A stretch of DNA of 44,392 nt from a virus, in the IMG/VR virus record IMGVR_UViG_3300035670_000418, positions 1-44,392 of that record, one strand, 5' to 3'. Under the pieces are notes generated by a model. It made no database searches and had not been told where the DNA came from. It was given only the letters and a program-made list of their open reading frames with translations. Shown here piece by piece: positions 24,416 through 31,315 of this stretch. Both the position numbers and the translations under genes were made by a program. Every line of letters begins with the position of its first letter. Position 1 is the first letter of the stretch.

Positions 24416-25696
24416 TTAACTCACGTTGCCGTTAATAACGCAAACCGTACCTGATAAGAACAGTATTGTCGCCACGCCTCTTGTAGCCAATGACACGCTC
24501 GCCTTGTCCGCATCCGTACCCGCGATATACGCCGTCGTAATCGTGCAGGTAATCGTGATAGCGCCAGAGGTGTTGTTGAAGATAGACACCACATCGCCAG
24601 CCGCAAAAGTTGCGTCTGGGATCGTAATACTGCCACCAGAGCCCACGCCCACAAATTCTCCGATATCGCTAGTTGCCAGCGTGTAGGAGGTTGTTTTGTC
24701 CGAACCGGATTGAGGTACGTTGCGGAAGCCCACTTTGTACCCAGTACCGCCCTCGGCAAATCCAACCGTATCGGCTGCCGGAAAGTAGATACCCGTATTC
24801 GTATCGCCAGTCGTGGTTAATGCAGGCGCTGAGTTGGTTCCTGCCTGAAGCGTGGTGACTCCCGTAGCAGAGAGCGTCGTGAAAGCACCGCTAGATGCGC
24901 TGTTAGCACCGATCGCTGTGCCGTCAATGGCACCGCCGTCAATATCTACCTTTGTGATATTAACTTCGCCAGTGCCGTTTGGCGTCAGGTCAATGTTTCC
25001 GTTGGTATCCGTCGAAGTGATGGCGTTACCGGAGACATTGATATTGTCTACTGCCAGTTCGGTGGAAACCGTCACCTTGCCAGTAGAGTCGGCAACGGTC
25101 ACTGCGGCAGTGCCGTCTTTTGCCTTTATGTTGGTGACTTCAATACTGGTCGTGTCCACCGTCGTGGCGTTAACGGTGGTGATGTTGCCTGTGGTAGCGG
25201 CGACGGTGGTAAACGTACCCGCAGCGGCTGTTCCACCGCCGATAATCACGTTATCGATCGTTCCGCCATTGATGTCCACGTAGTCATCCATGAAGATGAC
25301 ATTCGTGCCATCGACATAGAGATGGGCTTTACGACCGTTCGGGACCGTGATGCCGCTGCCACCAGAAGTCTTGACCGTGATGCTTTGGCTTCCGGTCGTG
25401 TTGTTCTGGACGATGTACTGTTTCTGGATCGTCGGAACGATCAGCTCACGGGTTGTCGAAAGACTGCCCGTTGAGGTCACATTAAGGACCAAGGCTCGCG
25501 CTGCTTGCGCGGCATTCGTGTCGGTATAGGTCAACGTCAGGTTAGCGTCGGAGGCGTAGTTTGGATTGCCGTAGCCGACAATGGCCTGTTCGAGCGCGGT
25601 GCCGAGGTTGGTGTTGGTAATCGTGCCCCAGGTGCCGGAGTTTTCGCCGGTCGCTTGCAGCTCGATCTTCAGGTTTGTTGAATAAGTACTAGCCAT
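24416..25696 (-). CDS. Tail fibre protein
   Basis: This 426-aa protein begins MASTYSTNLKIELQATGENS, then GTWGTITNTNLGTALEQAI. I remember this N-terminal block as the virion-attachment region of many pelagiphage and cyanophage tail fibres. The middle is a Thr/Asn/Gly-rich series of short beta turns (GNITTVNATTVDTTSIEV, ITSTDTNGNIDLTPNGTG), expected of a beta-helical fibre shaft. The region TTGDTNTGIYFPAADTVGFA is another common fibre phrase. It has a strong AAAGGA site before the ATG at 25696 and lies upstream of the glycine-rich adhesin, so the two probably form one host-recognition apparatus. Confidence 0.75.
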   Translation of the reverse strand: MASTYSTNLKIELQATGENSGTWGTITNTNLGTALEQAIVGYGNPNYASDANLTLTYTDTNAAQAARALVLNVTSTGSLSTTRELIVPTIQKQYIVQNNTTGSQSITVKTSGGSGITVPNGRKAHLYVDGTNVIFMDDYVDINGGTIDNVIIGGGTAAAGTFTTVAATTGNITTVNATTVDTTSIEVTNIKAKDGTAAVTVADSTGKVTVSTELAVDNINVSGNAITSTDTNGNIDLTPNGTGEVNITKVDIDGGAIDGTAIGANSASSGAFTTLSATGVTTLQAGTNSAPALTTTGDTNTGIYFPAADTVGFAEGGTGYKVGFRNVPQSGSDKTTSYTLATSDIGEFVGVGSGGSITIPDATFAAGDVVSIFNNTSGAITITCTITTAYIAGTDADKASVSLATRGVATILFLSGTVCVINGNVS

Positions 25697-25708
25697 GGCA
25701 TGCTTCCT

Positions 25709-26674
25709 TTAGGTAACCACCTGTGTCCAGGTCACTGTGTTACCGTCGTTGACTATAATCCAGTTTTGTGTCTGAGAGTCGTCCACATTCTGCCAGTTAG
25801 GCGTTTGATTGTCATTAATCACGCCCCATACCAACACTGTACCGACTTCTGTGGTCGCGGAAACACCTACAAGTGTGACATTGGCATCGGAGGTGGTTGT
25901 GACCGAGCCAATTAGGCCTGTCGCGGAAACGCCTGCAACAGGAACATTTTGTTCAGTGACGACCGTGACATCGCCAAGCGCCGTGGTTCCTTGAACGCCC
26001 GTAAGCGTGACGTTCGCAGAGCCCGTAATGTTAACGGAGCCAACGGCTCCTGTTGCGAAAACGCCGGTGACGAGGACATTGGTGCCAGCAGTGACCGTAA
26101 CAGAGCCGACTTCGCCCGTGCCTGCGACGCCGGTAACCGATACGTTAGCGGCGCCTGTGGCCTGCGCGGTACCGATTGCGCCTGTGGCCTGAACCCCCGT
26201 GACAGAAACATCGGCCCCTGCCGTAACCGTAACGGAACCGACTTGTCCCGTAGCCTCAAGGCCAGAAACAGGGACATTGGCGGTGGCGTCGACAGTGACT
26301 GTGCCGACCGCACCTGTGGCAGAGACGCCCGTAACATCAACACTTGCAGCCCCTGTAGCCGTGGCAGTGCCCACGACCGCAGCCGCCTGAACCCCGGTAA
26401 CAAGAACGTCCGTGCCTTCGGCAACCGTGACGGTGCCGACCGCACCCGTGCCCTCCACCCCAGTGACGGACACATCGAGACCAATACCTATGGTAACGGT
26501 GCCGACCGCACCCGTGCCCGTAGGTAACGACGCAACCGCGTTACCCCACGTGCTATAGCCCCAGGTTACGTCGCTCGACGCATTCCAGCCGTCAAAGGCT
26601 ACGGTGACATTACCGGAGCCCCAGCCGTATTCGCCCCACGCGCCATCGCCCCAGCCGGTAGAGCTACTGGCCAC
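25709..26674 (-). CDS. 22-residue-repeat fibre-like structural protein
   Basis: This 321-aa protein starts at GTG (26674) after AGGG. The N-terminus is Trp/Gly-rich (GWGDGAWGEYGWGSG), followed by ten exact-period 22-residue repeats at residues 68, 90, 112, 134, 156, 178, 200, 222, 244 and 266, each near V-x-V-T-G-V-x-A-T-G-A-V-G-T-V-T-V. The final 45 residues carry NWQNV, QNWIIV and VTWTQV, a C-terminal Trp motif series. Regular alternation suggests a beta-solenoid or fibrous shaft. I recall similar GVSATGAVGTV proteins in marine phages. It is placed between the 145-aa virion protein and the tail fibre. Confidence 0.75.
   Translation of the reverse strand: MASSSTGWGDGAWGEYGWGSGNVTVAFDGWNASSDVTWGYSTWGNAVASLPTGTGAVGTVTIGIGLDVSVTGVEGTGAVGTVTVAEGTDVLVTGVQAAAVVGTATATGAASVDVTGVSATGAVGTVTVDATANVPVSGLEATGQVGSVTVTAGADVSVTGVQATGAIGTAQATGAANVSVTGVAGTGEVGSVTVTAGTNVLVTGVFATGAVGSVNITGSANVTLTGVQGTTALGDVTVVTEQNVPVAGVSATGLIGSVTTTSDANVTLVGVSATTEVGTVLVWGVINDNQTPNWQNVDDSQTQNWIIVNDGNTVTWTQVVT
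25830..26521 (-). repeat. 66-base tandem coding repeats, about 10.5 copies
   Basis: The repeat gene holds ten consecutive 66-base units and a partial preceding unit. The encoded register never slips: V-x-V/L starts occur every 22 residues. Copies are degenerate in nucleotide sequence, indicating age or selection. Confidence 0.8.
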
Positions 26675-26676
26675 TG

Positions 26677-26697
26677 TATTGCCCTAGTTAGGCAATA
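26677..26697 (-). promoter_or_regulatory. Hairpin enclosing stop codon and ribosome binding site
   Basis: Reading leftward, TATTGCC-TAACTAG-GGCAATA forms a 7-base-pair stem and 7-base loop. The loop contains the TAA stop of the 145-aa gene, and the start of the 3' arm contains the AGGG site for the next gene (GTG at 26674). Ribosomes ending the upstream gene would open the stem, so this could couple translation of the two genes. Confidence 0.35.
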
Positions 26698-27125
26698 CGA
26701 ATGATGGCGCTGGTTGAATCGGCCGTCGGGAAGATGATTGTAAACGTGCCGTTGGTCGAGGTTTTTGCTCCACCAAAATCCAGCACACACACCGCAGGGT
26801 CGCCCGCTGCCGTGTCGTTGTAAATCAACGCACCGTAAGCCGTAATCGTCGCGCTAGTGAACGACAGATCAGCAAAGTCCGTAAACGCCGTCGTGCCGCT
26901 CGAGGTCGGCGTGACGTTCGTCAGCGTACCGCCACCAGCCGAGTACGTACCGGAGTTACCGACCTCATTGCTTGACGTGTACGCGGTAGTCGCCGCCGTA
27001 AACGAGGCACTGTTGTCGTACAGCGCGAGCTTAAAGGTGTTGCCCGTGCTTGCGGTGAAGTTGTGCACAGCCTGCATCAGCTCTACCTTAAAGCTGGTGC
27101 ACATAAAGTTGCCTGAAAATGCCAT
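26688..27125 (-). CDS. Conserved beta-rich virion protein
   Basis: This 145-aa protein has a GGAG site before the ATG at 27125. The pattern FMCTSFKVELMQAVHNF, NTFKLALYDNSASF, TTAYTSSNEV, ATITAYGALIYN is one I remember from many phage structural-gene clusters. It looks like a compact beta-sandwich with a short N-terminal helix. It is encoded after the connector-type genes and before fibre genes, so it is most likely a tail or virion surface component. It has no catalytic residues or membrane segment. Confidence 0.65.
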   Translation of the reverse strand: MAFSGNFMCTSFKVELMQAVHNFTASTGNTFKLALYDNSASFTAATTAYTSSNEVGNSGTYSAGGGTLTNVTPTSSGTTAFTDFADLSFTSATITAYGALIYNDTAAGDPAVCVLDFGGAKTSTNGTFTIIFPTADSTSAIIRIA

Positions 27126-27127
27126 CT

Positions 27128-27415
27128 CTATTCTCCTAACAAATGGACCAGCTCTGGATGCCCGGCCTCGCGGAGCTTATTAGCCACCGTGATCCGATCT
27201 TGTTCGACGGCCTCCTTCAAATAAAAGGAAACCACCTGTCTCACGCTTTCTTTGAACGCCAGTGCCTGCTCACGGATGGCCGGGTGAGACCGATCGCCTA
27301 CATAGACGATCTTGTCAGCCGCTCGCTGGGCAAGCTCTTCCGTCGTCCACCCACGAAACTGGGTGGTTTGGACTTGTACCCCCCCAACTAGGACGGGAGA
27401 TGAAACATTAATCAT
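27128..27415 (-). CDS. Small helical phage protein in the connector cluster
   Basis: This 95-aa protein has an ATG that overlaps the adaptor gene stop by four bases. The N-terminus is beta-like (SSPVLVGGVQVQTTQFRGW), then helical (ELAQRAADKIVYVGD, ALAFKESVRQVVSFYLKEAV), ending in GHPELVHLLG. Proteins with the P-(A/x)-IREQA-x-AF pattern recur in podovirus structural clusters in my memory, without function. Coupling to the adaptor gene suggests a small connector or assembly component. Confidence 0.6.
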   Translation of the reverse strand: MINVSSPVLVGGVQVQTTQFRGWTTEELAQRAADKIVYVGDRSHPAIREQALAFKESVRQVVSFYLKEAVEQDRITVANKLREAGHPELVHLLGE

Positions 27416-28068
27416 GGGCCGGGCGACTCCGATTTAAGCGGCAAGCGAATCATACCATCGCGGTACTCGTCGCGTCGGCGGCGTCCCTGCTGCTCGATGC
27501 CCAGGCCCTGTATCGCCTCGCGATACGAGTTTTTGAAGTACTGGAGCATGTTGTCCGGGCCCTTGGTGTAGCTGTAGGCCTGAATGAGACAGGCATAAAG
27601 CAGGGCTTCCGGCGCGTTCGTGCTGATCCACGTCGTCGGATTCGTCGAAGACAGCTGTGTGGGGCGATAGATGTAGCCCAACTCGACCACAAAGTTCGCG
27701 TTCGGGGTCGGGGCGATGTAGAACGTGTTTTGATCCCACACCGAATAGTACTTTGGTGTACCGGTGGTCGCTCCGTTTGGCCAGTATTCCTTCATGAACG
27801 ACGTATCGCGGAAATCCAGGAAGATCTGGTTAGTTCCGGACGTGATCATCATGTACCGATGCGTCAAAATATCACTCGGAGCGGTCAAAAACTTGTTGCC
27901 CGAGGTCATGTTTCCCGACACTTCGAGCTTGAACACGTCTAAGTCGATTTCGCGAAGAATTTGGTTCTCCGCCATCGTAATAAACGTGTTAATCACCGCA
28001 TTGGTGAACACGTTCGCGTTCACCTCGGTGTAGTTACGGATGTTCGTGACTAATTCGTCGTACGTCAT
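27412..28068 (-). CDS. Head-tail adaptor protein
   Basis: This 218-aa protein starts MTYDELVTNIRNYTEVN, with helical AVINTFITMAENQILREIDLD, then beta segments (KFLTAPSDIL, YYSVWDQNTFYIAP, FVVELGYIYRP) and a helical C-terminus (LLYACLIQAYSYTKGPDNM, SYREAIQGLG). Helix, small beta insert and C-terminal helices match the adaptor/tail-tube-A class seen in podoviruses that link portal to nozzle. It is flanked by two ATGA overlaps with the small Cys protein and the 95-aa gene. It probably works with the related protein at 28416-29081. Confidence 0.65.
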   Translation of the reverse strand: MTYDELVTNIRNYTEVNANVFTNAVINTFITMAENQILREIDLDVFKLEVSGNMTSGNKFLTAPSDILTHRYMMITSGTNQIFLDFRDTSFMKEYWPNGATTGTPKYYSVWDQNTFYIAPTPNANFVVELGYIYRPTQLSSTNPTTWISTNAPEALLYACLIQAYSYTKGPDNMLQYFKNSYREAIQGLGIEQQGRRRRDEYRDGMIRLPLKSESPGP

Positions 28069-28415
28069 GATGTAGCCACCGAAACTGACCCCACTACGCC
28101 TTGGGCAATCAAAGCCTGCCCTTCAATGTAAGGACGCATATCGTTCGTATTACGCGCCGTACCGTAGCTTTGGAAAGCAGTAAAGCCCGGAGCGCCAACG
28201 AACACGGATACCGGTTCAATTCTGTCGGGCCGTGGATCGCGCAGAGCGATCGCGTCACCTCGGTAACGCAATGGCTCAAGCTGCGGCTCCTTCGGCTCAT
28301 AATCGTCCGGGCAAACCATATACCCCTGCCAGTTTTTGCGCAGGGTGTTGTAGGCATACCGCTGCCCACAGTAGTCGCACAGCCCGTATGAAAACTTGCC
28401 AGTTGCGTAGGCCAT
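28065..28415 (-). CDS. Small protein with incomplete zinc-knuckle
   Basis: This 116-aa protein begins with MAYATGKFSYGLCDYCGQRY, followed by NTLRKNWQGYMVCPDDYEP. The first CxxC is intact, but the expected second CxxC appears as a single Cys followed by Pro-Asp-Asp, so a four-Cys zinc ribbon is incomplete. The conserved-looking LRYRGDAIALRDPRPDRIEP follows. I recall similar proteins in podovirus structural clusters. Its start immediately follows the upstream adaptor-like gene, and its stop overlaps the next adaptor gene as ATGA, so it is co-translated with two connector proteins. Confidence 0.65.
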   Translation of the reverse strand: MAYATGKFSYGLCDYCGQRYAYNTLRKNWQGYMVCPDDYEPKEPQLEPLRYRGDAIALRDPRPDRIEPVSVFVGAPGFTAFQSYGTARNTNDMRPYIEGQALIAQGVVGSVSVATS

Positions 28416-29081
28416 TTAGACCCCCATGTCCGGGATGAACTGCACACTCGCAGTGTCCCGATCCTCCATGGCCGCACGGTTAAAGTCCTCTTCGTAGATT
28501 GCCTTAAGCGCTGCCGTACGATCCGGAGCAAACTTTAACGAAAGTTGATACGCCAACCCAGAAGCCAAGCACGGTAGGAAGCGGAAGTTGATGTCCGCCT
28601 CGTTCGTGTACACGCCGGCATCTTGGATTCGACGGATCTTGTAGTACACAAAGGTGTACGTCTGATCCGCCGCCGGATAGAAAAAGACTTTGGTCGGGTT
28701 GGCGCGTTGCACATAAAACTGTGCTGGACGCGCTTCCGAAGTCTTATCCGGTACGTTCAAATAGTCTTCGCGGCTGATACGCTCAATGTACACGTCGCTG
28801 TTAATGCCTTGGCTGTTTTGGCGAATGATCGCCTCCAAGACGTTAACGGTATCCGACGGCAGCGTGATCTCATTGACCCCCTGAGTCAGGGTATAAGTAG
28901 CCTGCTCAATGGTCCAAAGATTCAAGCCGCGATTGGCCCAATCCAGAAACAGCAAATTGAGCGAGCGACGTGCGGAGTTGAGCTGATAACCGCTCGTCGG
29001 CCGCATGCCGCAACGCTCAAATGCTTCTTCAACCAAGTCGTCAATCGACAGGTTGAAGTCTGTTGTGCCAGAAGTAGCCAT
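28416..29081 (-). CDS. Second head-tail connector/adaptor-type protein
   Basis: This 221-aa protein has an N-terminal helical region (SIDDLVEEAFERCGM, SARRSLNLLFLDWANRGLNLW), then TLTQGVNEITLPSDTVNVLE, FYVQRANPTKVFFYPA and FVYYKIRRIQDAG, and helical ends (CLASGLAYQLSLKFA, AALKAIYEEDFNRAAMEDR). This arrangement is shared with podovirus adaptor/tail tubular A-like proteins in my memory (head completion role). It abuts the Cys-containing gene directly (stop 28416, next start 28415). Together with the 218-aa adaptor it probably forms the ring below the portal. Confidence 0.65.
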   Translation of the reverse strand: MATSGTTDFNLSIDDLVEEAFERCGMRPTSGYQLNSARRSLNLLFLDWANRGLNLWTIEQATYTLTQGVNEITLPSDTVNVLEAIIRQNSQGINSDVYIERISREDYLNVPDKTSEARPAQFYVQRANPTKVFFYPAADQTYTFVYYKIRRIQDAGVYTNEADINFRFLPCLASGLAYQLSLKFAPDRTAALKAIYEEDFNRAAMEDRDTASVQFIPDMGV

Positions 29082-29084
29082 CGA

Positions 29085-29333
29085 TTAGCCGCAAGACCCG
29101 CCGTAGCGCATCTTTTTGACCTTCTTGACCTTGCCGCCCTTCTTGTAGCCGCGAGCCATGCCGCCGCCCATCATGCCCATGGCCATTGCTTTGTGCTGAT
29201 TGACGTCACCGCCCATTGCCATCATCAAGACCTTACCGGTCTTTTTGCTGGGCTCCGACACCATGCGGTTCTTGGGACCTTTTCCGACAGCGCCACCACC
29301 GCGAACGGCTGCGCCCATTCCACGTCCGGCCAT
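29085..29333 (-). CDS. Short basic Lys-Gly-Gly protein A
   Basis: This 82-aa protein is rich in Gly, Met and Lys. It begins GMGAAVRGGGAVGKGP, a near-copy of the N-terminus of the 107-aa gene at 29754 (CMGVAMRGGGAVRKGM). It ends with ARGYKKGGKVKKVKKMRYGG, a Lys-Gly-Gly motif that recurs in several proteins here. The GAGGGT end of the upstream 54-aa gene acts as ribosome binding site. Such peptides occur in aquatic phage genomes from memory; binding to packaged DNA is a guess based on charge. Confidence 0.7.
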   Translation of the reverse strand: MAGRGMGAAVRGGGAVGKGPKNRMVSEPSKKTGKVLMMAMGGDVNQHKAMAMGMMGGGMARGYKKGGKVKKVKKMRYGGSCG

Positions 29334-29334
29334 G

Positions 29335-29499
29335 TTAGTACCCTCGCATCGCGCGACCGCGCGCGTCTTTACTCTTGCTCTTCATGGCACGTCCTTTTTT
29401 GTCGGACATGCCGCCCTTCTTCATCTTACCGACGCCATCAGCAGCGAAAGAAGGAACCTTCTTACCGCCCTTCATGACCATCTTGAGTTTGCCAGGCAT
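29335..29499 (-). CDS. 54-aa Lys-Gly-Gly basic protein, below usual size cut-off
   Basis: I read this codon by codon: ATG at 29499, TAA at 29337-29335. The protein starts MPGKLKMVMKGGKKVPS, continues GVGKMKKGGMSDKKGRAMKS and ends RAMRGY. An AGGGA site lies seven bases upstream of the ATG. It contains two K-G-G elements and a net strong positive charge. It fills the only gap between the 82-aa genes on either side. The composition suggests a nucleic-acid-binding or condensate-forming peptide; no function is known. Confidence 0.75.
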   Translation of the reverse strand: MPGKLKMVMKGGKKVPSFAADGVGKMKKGGMSDKKGRAMKSKSKDARGRAMRGY

Positions 29500-29501
29500 T
29501 G

Positions 29502-29750
29502 TTAATCCCTCGTAGTACGAATTTCGTCCAGTTTAGCTTCAAGACGATTGAACCGCTGGTCGACATGTGCGACAAACTTCTCGATCCTATCGTCCACTTC
29601 TCTGCGAGTGATGTGATCTCTCGCAATCTCCTCACGGGTCCGGTTGAGCAATATGTTCAGCCGAGCCAGTTCATCAAACTTACCCTTTAGCATGAATCCC
29701 ATCCCGGTCACTATCGCTGACAGGATGATGTTCCAGATCATGATTTCCAT
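29502..29750 (-). CDS. Small membrane-anchored coiled-coil protein
   Basis: This 82-aa protein has a hydrophobic N-terminal helix (IMIWNIILSAIVTGMGFML) and then a long charged helix (ELARLNILLNRTREEIARDH, VDDRIEKFVAHVDQRFNRLE) with heptad spacing, predicted to be a membrane-anchored coiled coil. I remember the motif LNILLNRTREE from short proteins in podovirus genomes; there they are uncharacterised and sometimes listed near lysis or virion genes. There is no lipobox or signal cleavage site, so it is not a typical spanin. Confidence 0.65.
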   Translation of the reverse strand: MEIMIWNIILSAIVTGMGFMLKGKFDELARLNILLNRTREEIARDHITRREVDDRIEKFVAHVDQRFNRLEAKLDEIRTTRD

Positions 29751-29753
29751 CGA

Positions 29754-30077
29754 CTAACACTTCCATCGCCGACGGGCCTGTCGAATCCGACTGTTTGGAT
29801 CCTTGGCCGCTTCTGGGTACATCTTCATCTGACCGGCGGAACGTGCACAAAACGACTTACGTCGCTTTGCCCGAGCAGGGCTCGGATTGGATTCCGTTAC
29901 GGCCGTCTGAAGTTTGCTTCCGGGGTTCGCTTTGCGATAGGCGGCAACACCTTTTTTGGTCATGCCGGCACCTTGCTTCGTCGGGCGGAAATTACCGCTC
30001 TTAACCGAAGTTTTGATGCCCATGCCTTTGCGGACGGCACCGCCGCCACGCATAGCAACGCCCATGCAGCCAGGCAT
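29754..30077 (-). CDS. DUF6321-like small basic protein with Gly-rich leader
   Basis: This 107-aa protein overlaps the upstream stop as TAATG. Residues 1-20 (MPGCMGVAMRGGGAVRKGMG) closely match the leader of the 82-aa protein at 29085. The remainder (SGNFRPTKQGAGMTKKGVA, YRKANPGSKLQTAVTESNPS, KRRKSFCARSAGQMK, PNSRIRQARRRWKC) matches my memory of DUF6321, a basic family in phages and large DNA viruses. Two conserved Cys at FCARS and the C-terminal WKC could pair or bind metal. DNA binding is likely from charge. The fusion of a genome-specific leader to a conserved domain is notable. Confidence 0.7.
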   Translation of the reverse strand: MPGCMGVAMRGGGAVRKGMGIKTSVKSGNFRPTKQGAGMTKKGVAAYRKANPGSKLQTAVTESNPSPARAKRRKSFCARSAGQMKMYPEAAKDPNSRIRQARRRWKC

Positions 30078-30379
30078 TAGGCTGGCGCTCCGCCCACGTA
30101 CAGCACGGTGACACTCAACACCTGCGCATCGGCAAGCGTGACGTACACACCGTCAGTGGCGAGGATTCCGTCATCCGGAATAATCAAGTCGTAAGCCCCA
30201 GCGGCTGCCGGAGTCTTGATATCAAGAATGGTAGTGCCACTGGCTCCGCCCGTCTTGAGCGTAAAACCAGAAGCTGTGCCGGTATTGGTGAAATACACGC
30301 CTTGGACACGCGTACGGCCATTTACCGCGTCGCCAGTGGCGACCACGGTTTTGGCTTTGACGTCACTTGCAAAACTCAT
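30077..30379 (-). CDS. Small beta-rich virion protein
   Basis: This 100-aa protein (ATGA overlap with the upstream coiled-coil gene) reads ASDVKAKTVVATGDAVNGRT, then VQGVYFTNTGTASGFTL and a Gly/Thr-rich beta C-terminus ending LSVTVLYVGGAP. It resembles small virion decoration proteins of podoviruses in pattern and gene position, downstream of the major capsid gene. There is no catalytic motif. Confidence 0.6.
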   Translation of the reverse strand: MSFASDVKAKTVVATGDAVNGRTRVQGVYFTNTGTASGFTLKTGGASGTTILDIKTPAAAGAYDLIIPDDGILATDGVYVTLADAQVLSVTVLYVGGAPA

Positions 30380-30585
30380 AGCCCTGCTTCCTCTATCGGG
30401 ATGGGATCGGGAAGCCCCAGATCAGCAAAGGTCGGAACCTCCTGCTCTGGGGCCTCCAGCCGCTGGATCAAAGAGTTCATGGTATCGATCGAGGCTTGGC
30501 AGGCAATCGCAACTTCATGAGCGTGATTGCGCTGTTTCTCCATCCTGGCGATCTCGCCAAGCAAATACTCTTTGGTGATATCCAT
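30376..30585 (-). CDS. 69-aa coiled-coil protein
   Basis: This uses the ATG at 30585, which overlaps the upstream stop as TAATG; the longer frame to 30762 lies antisense in another register. The 69-aa product MDITKEYLLGEIARMEKQRNH... is helical with heptad spacing in its first 45 residues (AHEVAIACQASIDTMNSLIQ), then an acidic Pro-rich tail (DPIPIEEAG). It may be a small assembly or scaffolding-type helper. I do not recognise a family. Confidence 0.65.
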   Translation of the reverse strand: MDITKEYLLGEIARMEKQRNHAHEVAIACQASIDTMNSLIQRLEAPEQEVPTFADLGLPDPIPIEEAGL

Positions 30586-31160
30586 TAGGCAGCGTTCGAC
30601 ACCATCAAATAATACGCCGTGCCAGACGCGTTCTTGATCGGAATCACGTGCGATACCGCAGCAGCCGACTGAGTAGCGATCATGGCGTTCGGAAGCACCG
30701 CGAACGTCGCGATCGTGCCAGTGCCGCTGTTGGTGCAGCGGATGTACGAAGCATTCGTCCAAGTGCCGCCCGAGGCGAAATCACTGTCGAGTTGGAGCGC
30801 GGCCAACGTGCCACCGGGGTTCGTCGAAGAACCACCGATCGTCACGCGCAGCGCGTTACCCGCGCCCGAGACCGTGCCCGAACCGTTGATCGAAAGAGAA
30901 ATGTGACCACCGTTGACGGTGCCACCAGTGGCAGCGTTAGCAGCCGTGACGCGGGTCAGCCAACGACCAGTCTCGCCCGAGCCGGTGCCGGCAACGGTAA
31001 GACGGCTGTAGCTAAGACGGACGTCGCCGGTCGTAGCAGTGGAAGTAACGTAGGAGCTGGAGACGTTGCCGGCGGTGGTGACCACCACGGGCGAAGTGTC
31101 GGTGCCAGTGACAAAACCGTTTAGGGATTGAACCGGACCACTGAAGGTACTAAGGGCCAT
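30585..31160 (-). CDS. Beta-rich capsid-cluster structural protein
   Basis: This 191-aa protein starts MALSTFSGPVQSLNGFVTGT. It is rich in Gly, Ser, Thr and Ala with alternating beta patterns (VRLSYSRLTVAG, GHISLSINGSGTVSG, YIRCTNSGTGTIATF, YYLMVSNA). The S-x-NGF opening is one I remember from head-decoration or head-fibre proteins near capsid genes. It is the first gene after the capsid terminator and its leader, with an AGGA site before the ATG at 31160. A virion surface role is most likely. Confidence 0.6.
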   Translation of the reverse strand: MALSTFSGPVQSLNGFVTGTDTSPVVVTTAGNVSSSYVTSTATTGDVRLSYSRLTVAGTGSGETGRWLTRVTAANAATGGTVNGGHISLSINGSGTVSGAGNALRVTIGGSSTNPGGTLAALQLDSDFASGGTWTNASYIRCTNSGTGTIATFAVLPNAMIATQSAAAVSHVIPIKNASGTAYYLMVSNAA

Positions 31161-31279
31161 TGAATTGTCCTCACATGCGAGTTCGGTGCGGCTGTCTGCA
31201 TGTCGTCAGCCGGGGAGGCTGTCAGACGCACCGGGTTATCCCCGGAAATTTGACTATACGTGAATAACGTGCATAGAGA
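31161..31279 (-). promoter_or_regulatory. Leader between capsid terminator and next gene
   Basis: In this 119-base leader, reading leftward, TATAGT (31258-31253) matches the -10 consensus in 5 of 6 bases but has no convincing -35 element 17 bases upstream. Two short hairpins follow: CCGGG-GATAA-CCCGG and CAGCC-TCCCC-GGCTG, with a 5-base stem each. Transcription could restart here or be processed. Confidence 0.25.
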
Positions 31280-31301
31280 AAGGGGGCCTTGCGGCCCCCT
31301 T
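31280..31301 (-). terminator. Intrinsic terminator after major capsid gene
   Basis: Reading leftward, AAGGGGGCC-GCAA-GGCCCCCTT is a 9-base-pair GC-rich stem with a GNRA tetraloop, followed by TCTCTAT, a pyrimidine-rich tail. It begins 15 bases after the capsid stop. It fits a rho-independent terminator that would lower read-through and protect the capsid transcript end. Confidence 0.75.
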
Positions 31302-31315
31302 CCGTCTTACTGCGA

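Noticed and set aside
25830-26521. Possible CRISPR array
   Set aside because: Regular 66-base repeats, but the units are coding, contiguous and degenerate, with no unique spacers.
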